Shown: one piece after another, positions 1 to 7,932 of the stretch | Layout of the letters: each line of letters begins with the position of its first letter | Numbering within the stretch: position 1 is the stretch's first letter | DNA from: an uncultured Clostridia bacterium | Lineage (GTDB): Bacteria > Bacillota > Clostridia > Peptostreptococcales > Acidaminobacteraceae | Reading direction: 5' to 3' | Length of the DNA stretch: 42,319 bases | Assembly: GCA_927417275.1 (NCBI GenBank) | Contig: CAKMJV010000025.1 | Location: 1-42,319 of the forward strand | Made by a program: the position numbers and the translations under genes | Notes under the pieces: generated by a model | What the model saw: only the letters and a program-made list of their open reading frames with translations | Databases searched by the model: none | What the model was told of the DNA's origin: nothing

Positions 1-148
1 CTTGACGACAAACGCCGATAACTGCGTCAACTTCAAAATTCTGCCTTCTTACGTATGTCTGAATACGCTGCGAATGCAGAATTTTTCATTTCCTTGTTCT
101 CGACGTTTCTCGACAAGCTCACAGACTGTAGACTTTGTCTACAGTCTG
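1..148. repeat. nested inverted-repeat element at the left edge
   Basis: Three nested or adjacent palindromes are visible. An outer arm at 1-14 matches the reverse complement of 104-117 at 12 of 14 positions. Inside it, 35-44 (AAAATTCTGC) pairs perfectly with 76-85, and 52-56 (CGTAT) with 63-67. A separate perfect hairpin follows: 122-133 pairs with 137-148 (CAGACTGTAGAC / GTCTACAGTCTG) around a 3-base loop. No credible gene covers this stretch. The arrangement resembles a REP- or MITE-like dispersed palindromic element. Whether it is repeated elsewhere, or extends left of the window, cannot be seen here. Confidence 0.55.
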
Positions 149-151
149 AAA

Positions 152-180
152 AAGAGACGTAACGTCTCTTATTTTTTTTT
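152..180. terminator. intrinsic terminator at the plsY 3' end
   Basis: A 9-bp perfect stem (152-160 AAGAGACGT with 162-170 ACGTCTCTT) is followed on the plus strand by A and nine T. On the minus strand the same stem is followed by a TTTTT run, so it can act in both directions. The plsY stop codon (171-169) lies partly inside the stem, and the T9 tract encodes the Lys-rich C-terminus of PlsY. Confidence 0.7.
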
Positions 181-765
181 GCCTAATTTGGATTCAGTGC
201 CTTTTATTAAACGCGTAAGATTTGCTCGGTGTCGATAAATCACGTAAACAGCCAAGCCTATGGAAAAGTAAATCAGCGTTTCACTTTTTGAAAATATAAT
301 GGCGAAAACGGGTAATAATACGGCGCTTATAACAGAGGCCAAAGACATATACCGTGTACTGGCTATAATTATAAATTGTAAAGTCAGTAGAATAATAAAT
401 ATGTTGGGGAAAAGGACAACCAATACGCCAGCAGATGTCGCGACACCTTTACCACCTTTGAAATTTAACCAAATGGGATGACAGTGGCCAATTACAGTAA
501 AACTTGCACATATAATTCCGCCAAAATCACCAAAGTACATGTAACCAAACAGCGTTGGAAAAATACCTTTAGCAAAGTCCCCAATAAAAGCAAGGATCCC
601 AACTTTTAAACCAAGTGTTCGAACAACATTTGTCGTACCTGTGTTGCCACTACCATGATGTCGAATATCGATCTTACCTAACCATCTAGGAATCAAATAT
701 GAAAAGGGTATACTCCCAATTAAATAACTGATTAAACCTAATACTAACCCCATAAATAAACCCAA
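169..765 (-). CDS. plsY: glycerol-3-phosphate acyltransferase PlsY
   Basis: Integral membrane enzyme that transfers an acyl group from acyl-phosphate to the sn-1 position of glycerol-3-phosphate, the first step of phospholipid synthesis in Gram-positive bacteria. The family motifs are all visible: GSIPFSYL near residues 17-24, HGSGNTGTTN at 37-46, the Gly-rich FKGGKGVAT in a cytoplasmic loop, and RHRANLTRLIKGTE near the C-terminus, with hydrophobic segments between. The start needs a choice. The upstream ATG at 780 has no ribosome binding site because GGAGG lies just after it (778-774). The TTG at 765 is 8 bases from that GGAGG, so I take TTG (198 residues, the usual size). The tail is Gly-Lys-Lys-Lys, encoded by the terminator T-tract. 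It is transcribed away from the lysophospholipase gene. Confidence 0.93.
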   Translation of the reverse strand: MGLFMGLVLGLISYLIGSIPFSYLIPRWLGKIDIRHHGSGNTGTTNVVRTLGLKVGILAFIGDFAKGIFPTLFGYMYFGDFGGIICASFTVIGHCHPIWLNFKGGKGVATSAGVLVVLFPNIFIILLTLQFIIIASTRYMSLASVISAVLLPVFAIIFSKSETLIYFSIGLAVYVIYRHRANLTRLIKGTESKLGKKK

Positions 766-797
766 TGTAAATTCCTCCATTTGTTTAGTTGCATTTT

Positions 798-849
798 ATT
801 TTAGCACATATAGGCGGGACTTAAAATATCAATTGTAAAGTGTTATAAT
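798..849. promoter_or_regulatory. candidate divergent promoters sharing a -35 hexamer
   Basis: On the plus strand TTAAAA (821-826) is 17 bases from TATAAT (844-849), serving the hydrolase gene. On the minus strand the same hexamer reads TTTTAA and is 17 bases from TAAAAT (803-798), serving plsY. Both -35 boxes are poor matches to consensus, so the pairing is a prediction only. Confidence 0.4.
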
Positions 850-896
850 AATATTATAAATGAGAAATACCAAAATAAGGCATTGAGGAGTAAGCC

Positions 897-1808
897 ATGA
901 AAACTGAAATACAATTATCATCTTTTGGAGAAGTTGTGTTAAATGGGTACAAATGGAGCCCAACAGATGATAGCCTTCTTATAGGCACAGTGGTTATCGC
1001 ACATGGAATGGCAGAGGTGATCGAACGTTATGACGGTTTTGCTGAGTTTTTAAATGATCAAGGTTATGTTGTTTATGGTTTAAATCAACGTGGGCATGGT
1101 CCAAATACCACTGTATATGGTTATTTGGGGGAAAATGGTTGGGAAAAACTTAAAGAAGATTACCGGCATTTGGTGGAGCATGCTAAAAACGAGTATACCC
1201 ATCTTCCGTTGTTTGCATTTGGCCACAGTATGGGTTCTTTTGTTGTTCGATATTTTTTAAGGGATTACAGTTACTTGATACAAGGCGTCATCCTTTCTGG
1301 AACTGGAAGTTTTTCTAAGCCCATTTTGAAATTTGGCAGTTGGCTATCAGCTCTTGATGAAGCAAAGTATGGCGATAAACACGCTTCGGCATTCATCGAT
1401 AAAATCGTGTTTGGTAAGAATAACAAAAGGATAAAAGCACCTTTAACGGAATTTGACTGGTTGTCTCGGGATGAGGTTCAAGTTAAGAAGTACATCGATA
1501 ACCCGCATTGTGGCAATATTCATCCGAGTTCGTTTTTCAAACAATTTTTTATGGGGCTTGAACAGATTATTTATAATCCGCAGGCGGTTAACTTCAAAGA
1601 AAATTGTCCCATGTTCATGTTATCAGGCGATGAAGATCCAGTTGGAAATTATGGTAAAGGCGTAAAGAAAGCCATGCAATACTATAAAGAAAATGGATTC
1701 ATCGTTAAAATAAAGTTATATCCTTCCGGAAGACATGAAATGTTAAACGAAGTCAATCGGGAAGAGGTCTTTCATGATATAGCAAGTTGGCTTAAAGCAC
1801 AGATTTAA
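897..1808 (+). CDS. alpha/beta hydrolase, lysophospholipase / monoacylglycerol lipase family
   Basis: A 303-residue serine hydrolase of the Hydrolase_4 (serine aminopeptidase S33-like) group, which mostly hydrolyses lysophospholipids or monoacylglycerols; the substrate here is not known. The fold landmarks are HGMAE at residues 36-40 (oxyanion region), NQRGHG at 63-68, and the nucleophile elbow GHSMG with Ser111. The acid is probably Asp247 in SGDEDPVG and the base His280 in GRHEM. There is no signal peptide, so it is cytoplasmic. It starts with ATG behind GAGGAG. Its last 17 bases overlap the tail of the convergent tRNA-editing gene. Facing away from plsY, it may have a lipid-turnover role, but that rests on position only. 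Confidence 0.85.
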   Translation: MKTEIQLSSFGEVVLNGYKWSPTDDSLLIGTVVIAHGMAEVIERYDGFAEFLNDQGYVVYGLNQRGHGPNTTVYGYLGENGWEKLKEDYRHLVEHAKNEYTHLPLFAFGHSMGSFVVRYFLRDYSYLIQGVILSGTGSFSKPILKFGSWLSALDEAKYGDKHASAFIDKIVFGKNNKRIKAPLTEFDWLSRDEVQVKKYIDNPHCGNIHPSSFFKQFFMGLEQIIYNPQAVNFKENCPMFMLSGDEDPVGNYGKGVKKAMQYYKENGFIVKIKLYPSGRHEMLNEVNREEVFHDIASWLKAQI

Positions 1809-3009
1809 TATGTTCTAAAATTTGCTCAAAACTGTTTTCAATATCAATTGATAATTCACCGCCACCTTGTGCAACGAAAAGATTGCCGCCACCTCTAATA
1901 CCTAATGGACTCATGTATGTTTTAAACAACTGATTCATATCGTATTCTGAGCCTAGATTCTTAGATTTTGAAAGAACGACATGTTTCTTTTCGGCTTCAC
2001 TTGAAGTACCTAGTACGATGAAGTTGTCATGTTCACAGATCATGGCAACTTTTGTACGTAAATCATTCATCGATTCATCGGATTCAATGAGTGTTATAAC
2101 TTTTAGATCATCTTTTAAATCGTCATCGTAAGTTGAGAGCAAATTTTCTACAGAATGTTCGAGCATTTGCTTCTTTAAGCTTATGAGTTGCTTTCTATCT
2201 TCTTTTTGGTTTGTTAATAGTTGTTGGCAAAATGGTACCAAGTCTTCTTCTGAAGATGAAAACAGTTGAATCAATGTATTAACGATGTCGTTGCGTTTAA
2301 CAAACTGATCAAGTGCAAATTGACCACATCCAAAATATATTCGAACGCCAGATTTATAAGGTTCCATGCGTTTAATCTTTATGAGTCCTACTTCTGAAGT
2401 GAATGCAGTATGTGTACCACCACAGGGTGAAAAATCCACGCTCTCAACTTCTATCACTCGAATATGCTCGGTTACCTTGGGTTGCTTTCTCAACGGCATT
2501 CTACGAAGCGCATGTGCATCAGGATGATGTGCTTTAATTGGGTGGTTTGAAAAAACCACTCTATTGGCTTCCTTTTCTAAAAGGCGTAGTTCATCCTCGC
2601 TAATCCGCTTATTCAAATCGATGGTGACATAGTCATCCCCGATGTGAAATCCGATTGTATGTGCATCAAAGAGTTTTTCAGCGACAGAAGACAGTATATG
2701 CTGACCTGAGTGCTGTTGCATCAATGTAAAACGCCTATTAAAATCGATGGCGCAAGTCACTGAGTCTCCAGGTGATAGTGGTATTTCATTCTGTGTTGTC
2801 ATATGGAATATCAAATCATCCTCTATACGCACTTCATCTATTCTTACTGCATCAATCCAACCCGTATCAGAAGGTTGCCCGCCGCCTTCGGGATAAAATA
2901 TCGTCTGATCAAGTACGATTGCTAAACCTGTTTCAAACCGAATAACATCTTGGATCACTGCATCACATTTTTTTGTATAAGCATCGTTGAGATATAATTT
3001 TTTGGTCAT
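1792..3009 (-). CDS. alaX: AlaX-type alanyl-tRNA editing protein with DHHA1 domain
   Basis: Free-standing relative of the alanyl-tRNA synthetase editing domain, expected to hydrolyse mischarged Ser-tRNA(Ala) in trans. Residues 36-50 carry FYPEGGGQPSDTG, typical of the family. The zinc-binding set is visible as QHSGQH (His100, His104) and CGGTH (Cys196, His200). The roughly 200 C-terminal residues look like a DHHA1 domain ending in a Gly-rich GIRGGGNLFVAQGGG segment, which makes this the long form (AlaX-L, about 400 residues). There are tandem ATG codons at 3012 and 3009. AGGAGG lies only 2 bases from the first and 5 from the second, so I take 3009 (405 residues). Its end overlaps the convergent hydrolase gene by 17 bases. 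Confidence 0.9.
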   Translation of the reverse strand: MTKKLYLNDAYTKKCDAVIQDVIRFETGLAIVLDQTIFYPEGGGQPSDTGWIDAVRIDEVRIEDDLIFHMTTQNEIPLSPGDSVTCAIDFNRRFTLMQQHSGQHILSSVAEKLFDAHTIGFHIGDDYVTIDLNKRISEDELRLLEKEANRVVFSNHPIKAHHPDAHALRRMPLRKQPKVTEHIRVIEVESVDFSPCGGTHTAFTSEVGLIKIKRMEPYKSGVRIYFGCGQFALDQFVKRNDIVNTLIQLFSSSEEDLVPFCQQLLTNQKEDRKQLISLKKQMLEHSVENLLSTYDDDLKDDLKVITLIESDESMNDLRTKVAMICEHDNFIVLGTSSEAEKKHVVLSKSKNLGSEYDMNQLFKTYMSPLGIRGGGNLFVAQGGGELSIDIENSFEQILEHIKSVL

Positions 3010-3046
3010 CATGTCCTCCTGAAATAGATCTGTTTAGATTTCTAGG

Positions 3047-3075
3047 CTGAATTATTTACTCAAATAGTATATAAT
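3047..3075 (+). promoter_or_regulatory. candidate promoter for the 3108-5744 gene pair
   Basis: A perfect TATAAT at 3070-3075 is preceded at 17 bases by CTGAAT (3047-3052), a weak -35. It would start transcription about 25 bases before the ATG at 3108 and is the only good -10 box ahead of the two-gene unit. Confidence 0.45.
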
Positions 3076-3107
3076 AGATTTGATATAGATTAAAGGAGAG
3101 ATTAATA

Positions 3108-3992
3108 ATGACGATAGAATTACTGGATCAATTAGTTAATGATTTATATGCTTATGCCGTATCACCCATAAATAAAAAGCATATGGAACGCGCCATGAAG
3201 CAGTTTATATTATCTGAAACAAAAGAAGATACCATCGGTTTTGCCGAATGGTTTATTTTTAATTATCGTACAGAAGGGGACGCACATAGAATCGTTGACC
3301 TCTATAAACCTAAAGATTCAGAAGCGGATGGGTATCAAATTTTAAAGCAAACGCACAGAAACATTTATGATGTTCGAACGGAACGCGATCAAATAATCCT
3401 AAAAGATATTTTTACTGGAGAAGATTTTTTGGTCTCAAGCGGTGTCGTATCTGGTGAAATGCTTGTTAGTGCTCGATTGGCTTTTTTTGATGAATCCTAT
3501 TCAGTGGTAGGTGATTTATACGAACTGGATCCTGCATACAAAGATCAAATCAAAAAGTACATTATGGACCAATACAATCAGTTTTCTAATCGTGAAGGCA
3601 TTACATCTTTGGTAGACTTTTTAGATGTATACGGTCATCTCATTTATAAAGTAATGGATATCGTTATTCAAATCGATGAAGAAAATGCCTATGAAGATGA
3701 ATTGATGCTCTATCAAGCAACATATGCTTATAACTGCTCACAAGAAGCGCTTTACGAGATGATTAACCAATTGCCATACGTCATAGATCCGGATGAAGAC
3801 GAAGAGCCTATTTTACGTATCATGGATGATGCGACAATACTCGCAGAAATTGAAATTACGAATGAAGTCTTTTATGTACTTTGTAACAATGAAAGCCATT
3901 TGAGCATGATGATGGGTGCAATAGAACCACTACTTAATCCATCGATTGTGTTTATGAAGACAGACACATTTGTTTTAGATGATTTGCTTTGA
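3108..3992 (+). CDS. conserved-looking protein of unknown function, paired with a DNA methyltransferase
   Basis: I do not recognise this 294-residue protein. It has no signal peptide or membrane segment and is acidic overall. Residues 1-60 look helical and contain EWFIFNYR. Residues about 70-130 have a beta-rich stretch with ILKDIFTGEDFLV and ARLAFFDESYSVVGDLYEL. This resembles, from memory and weakly, the N-terminal part of some uncharacterised SEC-C-associated clostridial proteins, but no Cys-rich SEC-C motif is present. The C-terminal half includes a DPDEDEEP acidic patch and a region that could bind a partner. No catalytic motif is evident. GGAG precedes the ATG by 9 bases. The methyltransferase starts 15 bases after its stop, so the two are probably co-transcribed. 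Confidence 0.75.
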   Translation: MTIELLDQLVNDLYAYAVSPINKKHMERAMKQFILSETKEDTIGFAEWFIFNYRTEGDAHRIVDLYKPKDSEADGYQILKQTHRNIYDVRTERDQIILKDIFTGEDFLVSSGVVSGEMLVSARLAFFDESYSVVGDLYELDPAYKDQIKKYIMDQYNQFSNREGITSLVDFLDVYGHLIYKVMDIVIQIDEENAYEDELMLYQATYAYNCSQEALYEMINQLPYVIDPDEDEEPILRIMDDATILAEIEITNEVFYVLCNNESHLSMMMGAIEPLLNPSIVFMKTDTFVLDDLL

Positions 3993-4007
3993 TTTTTGGA
4001 GACGCGG

Positions 4008-5744
4008 ATGAATTACGAACGCTGGAAAACACATTTTAGCCATGAACTATCGGTTATGACCGCTGGTGAAATTACAGGTACCGTTTATACGCCGCCTGAA
4101 GTCTCTCGGTTGATGGTTTTTGTACTGTTAATAAATGATTTTAATCTAAACACAACACTAAGTGAAACGCTGCGTAAAGTTTATTTGCGCGGTTTTTTGA
4201 ATGGAGAAAGCGTTCATGCAGAATTATGTCATGCCATATTCTCTAGACTCCGCACACAGAAGTTCTTAGATTTATCATGTGGGTCAGGTGTTTTAATTTT
4301 TTCGTATTTGGAATTCATCGACTATTTATTGATTAATGGCAATTTAGATGTAAAAAAAGAACTTCACCATGTCATCTCGTCAAATATTTATGCTTGTGAT
4401 ATTGATTTAAACGCGATTGAAGCATATAAGAAAATTATGGATGCATTCGCTGCAGAGCGAAAAATAGAAACTTTGTCTTTAAATGTGTTTGTAGGAAACA
4501 GTTTAATCGCACCATGGCCATTTTCTGTTAAATCCTTTGACTTTATTATTGGGAATCCACCCTATATAGGAGAAAAAGGCAATCTCCAGTGGTTCGAAGT
4601 TATTAAAGATACAGCGTTTGGCAAACGCTATTATGAAGGCAAAATGGATTATTTTTATTTTTTTATCTATAGAGGGTACGAACTCTTATCATCAACAGGT
4701 AGCCTTTGTTATTTAACGAGTAACTATTTTTTCACAGCAGATGGCGCAAAAAAACTACGTGATTTTATAAGAAACGCATTCTTCTTGGCATTGCATGTCG
4801 ATTATCAAAACAAGTCAGTTTTTCCTGAGCGTAAACTTCACGCATGTGTCAATGTATTTCAAAAAAAACCACTGAATACGATCCAAGTGTATAACGATCA
4901 GTATGATGAAATCGTAAAACTCTTGCCTGAAGAAGTTCATAAAGCATCAGGAACCATCCATTTTATACTCTCACAATCCGTTAATGCCGATTTAAACCGT
5001 ATGAAAGGGATAAAACTTGGCGATTACTATCATGTTAACCAAGGCATTGTTTCAGGCTGTGATCGGCACAAAACAGGCGATGAAAATAAAGGTGTTTTTG
5101 TATTGTCAAATGATGAAGCTGAGTCTCTGCCAAACGCTTATTTAGTGCCGTTTTATAAAAACAGCGATGTTAATCATTATTACACGCATCAAAAAACGGA
5201 TTACAAACTATTGTATTTGACTCAAGAGATAATACCAGATGCTATTTTAGAGCATTTAGAACCTTATCGGGCGAAATTAGAAAAAAGACGAGAAGTGCAA
5301 AATGGGATTCGAAAGTGGTTTCAACTCACTTGGCCTAGAAAAAAAGACATTTTTAGTTCAAATAAAATTGTAGCACCGCAGCGTGCACAAAGTAATCGCT
5401 TTGCATATCATGAAGGAGATTTCTACGCATCTGCCGATGTCTACTTTATAACTCAAACAGACCATTCGCCTTACGATCTTAAAGTATTAACTTTAATATT
5501 AAATGCCGCACCTTACTTGTTATGGTTAAATCACATGGGTAAACGAAAAGGTGCTTTACTAGAACTTTATGCCACTCCTTTAAAAAACTTACCTCTTCCC
5601 ATATTAGATTCAACTGAACTCACTGAACTGAAACAGAGAAGCGAATGTATTTTTCAAGCAAATACGCGCTTGACGTCAGATCAGTTAAAGACGCATATTG
5701 AGGCCGTGGATACGTTATTGAACAACGTTTTCTCCAAAATATGA
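4008..5744 (+). CDS. solitary N6-adenine DNA methyltransferase, CamA / type IIG-like
   Basis: A 578-residue gamma-type adenine methyltransferase expected to methylate adenine in a short asymmetric DNA site. Landmarks in order are VYTPPEV (25-31), SAM-binding motif I DLSCGSG (88-94), the acidic motif CDIDLNAIE (130-138), catalytic motif IV NPPY (183-186), and a TaqI-like target-recognition region from about 335 with VNQGIVSG (343-350), GIRKWFQLTWPRKK (433-446) and ASADVYF (474-480). No nuclease motif is seen N-terminal to the methylase, and no restriction endonuclease or specificity subunit is nearby, so it is an orphan. From memory, motif order, length and the GIRKW block closely match C. difficile CamA (577 residues, target CAAAAA), which influences sporulation and colonisation. 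Start: a TTG at 3996 would include the ribosome binding site, so ATG 4008, 6 bases after GGAG, is chosen. Confidence 0.88.
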   Translation: MNYERWKTHFSHELSVMTAGEITGTVYTPPEVSRLMVFVLLINDFNLNTTLSETLRKVYLRGFLNGESVHAELCHAIFSRLRTQKFLDLSCGSGVLIFSYLEFIDYLLINGNLDVKKELHHVISSNIYACDIDLNAIEAYKKIMDAFAAERKIETLSLNVFVGNSLIAPWPFSVKSFDFIIGNPPYIGEKGNLQWFEVIKDTAFGKRYYEGKMDYFYFFIYRGYELLSSTGSLCYLTSNYFFTADGAKKLRDFIRNAFFLALHVDYQNKSVFPERKLHACVNVFQKKPLNTIQVYNDQYDEIVKLLPEEVHKASGTIHFILSQSVNADLNRMKGIKLGDYYHVNQGIVSGCDRHKTGDENKGVFVLSNDEAESLPNAYLVPFYKNSDVNHYYTHQKTDYKLLYLTQEIIPDAILEHLEPYRAKLEKRREVQNGIRKWFQLTWPRKKDIFSSNKIVAPQRAQSNRFAYHEGDFYASADVYFITQTDHSPYDLKVLTLILNAAPYLLWLNHMGKRKGALLELYATPLKNLPLPILDSTELTELKQRSECIFQANTRLTSDQLKTHIEAVDTLLNNVFSKI

Positions 5745-5745
5745 C

Positions 5746-5783
5746 TTTACAGATATTTCCAATTTGATATAATGGAAATATCT
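5746..5783 (+). promoter_or_regulatory. comEC promoter overlapped by an 11-bp dyad
   Basis: TTTACA (5746-5751) and TATAAT (5768-5773) are 16 bases apart. A perfect inverted repeat, AGATATTTCCA (5751-5761) with TGGAAATATCT (5773-5783), is centred on the -10 region and ends one base before the GGAGG of comEC. It could be an operator, or a hairpin in a transcript from upstream that hides the ribosome binding site. Confidence 0.5.
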
Positions 5784-5792
5784 GGAGGGTTT

Positions 5793-7910
5793 ATGAAACG
5801 TTTAATCGTACTTTTTGCGCTCATTATTACCGTATGGTCCTACTGGACGGCAACAACCAGTTATAAAGAGACCGTATATAAGTCCAAACAACTTCAACAA
5901 TCCAATGTGCATTATGAGCCACTTTATTTAGAAGTGACGGGTGAAATAATCGATTACACCCTAGAAAAAAACACCCTCATACTAAGTGTAAAAAGTATTG
6001 ATGATAAGCCGGTTAAACAAAAATGGCTTTTAAAAGGGTATGAACACCCCGTTGTGAAGCAATGTATTCAAGACGAATCCTATCATTTGCGATTAATCGT
6101 AAACAAAAGTCAATATCAGTATACAAGTCCTAAAAATATGACTGGTTTTGACTATGACCAGTATCTTTTTGCGCTGGGTATTACGCATCAGTATAAAATA
6201 ATAGACTATGAATGGATTGAACCTGATGGCTTTTGCTTAAATTGTTATCGGCAGGGTGTGCGGAAATGGATTGAAAAAGCACTCATCCAGCTGCCATCGG
6301 ATACCAGTCGGTCATTTTTACAAGCCGTATTACTGGGCGATAAAACGGCTTTTGATGCCTATGAGTCGTTTAAATCACTAGGTTTAGCACATGTTTTCGC
6401 CATCTCGGGATTACACTTTGGCGTATTATATGTAACCTTGAAAAAAGGGTTGTTCATTAGCCATGCAGGCATCAAAAGCATATCGATTATGTGTATGATG
6501 GGCTTTTTATTATTTATTATAGGACCCACAGCATCCGCGCAGCGTGCTTTTATATTGATCGTCTATAAAGAAGGGTGTGACTTGTTTGAGAGGAAAGCAG
6601 ATCCTTTTGTGGGCGTGTCATTTGCACTGATCATCATACTAATATTTCAACCATTCCTCATACTGTCCACATCATTACATTTATCTTTTTACGCCTATTT
6701 TTGTGTCGCTATTGGTTATCGATCGCTATTTAAAAAAGCATTAAAAAGCAAAATACTAGAAGCCATCCGTTTTTCGTTAGTGGTACAAGTGCTTTTATTG
6801 CCTGCTACGCTTTATTATTTTCAGACGGCAAATTTATTCACGTTTATATCCAATGCGTTCTTAATACCACTGATAGCCATCATTTTACCGATTGCATTCA
6901 TCTACTTAGGCGTTTCGTTTATGAGCCTTTCACTCTTATCGACGTTTATTGGTATCTTCCTAGATAAACTCATCTATATAACGCTGTATATAAGTCGCTG
7001 GATGCCACTCAAATCAACGACATATGCGATTTTTCGAGCGCTGGACTACACAGTGGTTCTATATATAATCGCAGTTTTTTTATCCTTTAAAATCGTTTGG
7101 CATCTTAAACTTATCAAAAGGAAGTTCCTACTTATACAAACGGCTTTGATCATGATTATAATCGTAGTAGGAAGCATCCCTGAAACCGCGATCTCATTTA
7201 TAGATGTTGGCCATGGCGATTTAGCGATTCTATCAAGCGGCAATATTCATGGCATAATAGACACCGGAGATGGGCGACTAAATGTAGCGGGGTTGCTTCG
7301 AAGTAAAGGCATTTATCAGTTGGCGTTTGTCGTGCTCTCACATGCTCATCAAGATCACATCGGTGATTTAGAAGCGCTTAGTTCAGAGATGTCGATTAAA
7401 TCCTACTATATGAACCGTGCAACCGCTATTAAAATCCTAGAAAGCATACCTGACTTAGCCCCATATATCATCGTGGTTGATTCAAATTATAGGATTGAAA
7501 TCGGGGATGATTTTGTTTTGACATTAATGCCGCTGATTGGAGCAAGAGCGCATCATGATCCAAATGAAGACGCACTAATAGCAAAAGTCGATGTCAACTC
7601 GCAAACGGGCTATTTTTTAGGCGATGTCTCTAAAGCCATGCTCGATGGGCATCCATTTGATCAAAATGTGACGTTTATCAAATCTGCACATCATGGTTCA
7701 GCCACATCACTGAGCACAAAATTATATGGTACGCGTGCTATTGATTATGTAATTACTTCATGTCATACGCGTTACAAATTGCCACATAAAGATTTTAACG
7801 CACTGTTAAATAACCATCATATTCCACATTTCACAACCTATAACTATGGCGAAGTAAAGTTGACGTTTGGGAAAAATAAAGTTAAACTAGAAACCTATTT
7901 AACACCATAA
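5793..7910 (+). CDS. comEC: DNA uptake channel protein ComEC/Rec2
   Basis: Polytopic inner-membrane protein that forms the channel for single-stranded DNA during natural transformation. Residues 1-160 are a signal-anchor plus an extracytoplasmic domain. The competence domain begins near 180, with VLLGDKTAF followed by GLAHVFAISGLHFG, and continues through many hydrophobic helices to about 460. The C-terminal metallo-beta-lactamase-like domain starts at DVGHGD (about 470) and has HAHQDH at His517-His522 and a SAHHGS motif, so its metal-binding residues are intact. An in-frame ATG at 5772 overlaps the -10 box and lies before the GGAGG, so 5793 is the better start (705 residues). Competence partners such as comEA are not in this window. 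Position just upstream of holA matches other Firmicutes. Confidence 0.93.
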   Translation: MKRLIVLFALIITVWSYWTATTSYKETVYKSKQLQQSNVHYEPLYLEVTGEIIDYTLEKNTLILSVKSIDDKPVKQKWLLKGYEHPVVKQCIQDESYHLRLIVNKSQYQYTSPKNMTGFDYDQYLFALGITHQYKIIDYEWIEPDGFCLNCYRQGVRKWIEKALIQLPSDTSRSFLQAVLLGDKTAFDAYESFKSLGLAHVFAISGLHFGVLYVTLKKGLFISHAGIKSISIMCMMGFLLFIIGPTASAQRAFILIVYKEGCDLFERKADPFVGVSFALIIILIFQPFLILSTSLHLSFYAYFCVAIGYRSLFKKALKSKILEAIRFSLVVQVLLLPATLYYFQTANLFTFISNAFLIPLIAIILPIAFIYLGVSFMSLSLLSTFIGIFLDKLIYITLYISRWMPLKSTTYAIFRALDYTVVLYIIAVFLSFKIVWHLKLIKRKFLLIQTALIMIIIVVGSIPETAISFIDVGHGDLAILSSGNIHGIIDTGDGRLNVAGLLRSKGIYQLAFVVLSHAHQDHIGDLEALSSEMSIKSYYMNRATAIKILESIPDLAPYIIVVDSNYRIEIGDDFVLTLMPLIGARAHHDPNEDALIAKVDVNSQTGYFLGDVSKAMLDGHPFDQNVTFIKSAHHGSATSLSTKLYGTRAIDYVITSCHTRYKLPHKDFNALLNNHHIPHFTTYNYGEVKLTFGKNKVKLETYLTP

Positions 7911-7932
7911 TATAGCAAAGAGGTGCATCGTC

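Noticed and set aside
2..238. 78-codon open frame on the plus strand at the left edge
   Set aside because: It runs through the inverted repeats, the terminator T-tract and the end of plsY, with no ribosome binding site or recognisable motif.
4008..5744. Methyltransferase as part of a type I, BREX or DISARM defence island
   Set aside because: No hsdR, hsdS, pglZ, brxL, helicase or phospholipase D-type gene is present nearby; the neighbours are alaX and comEC.
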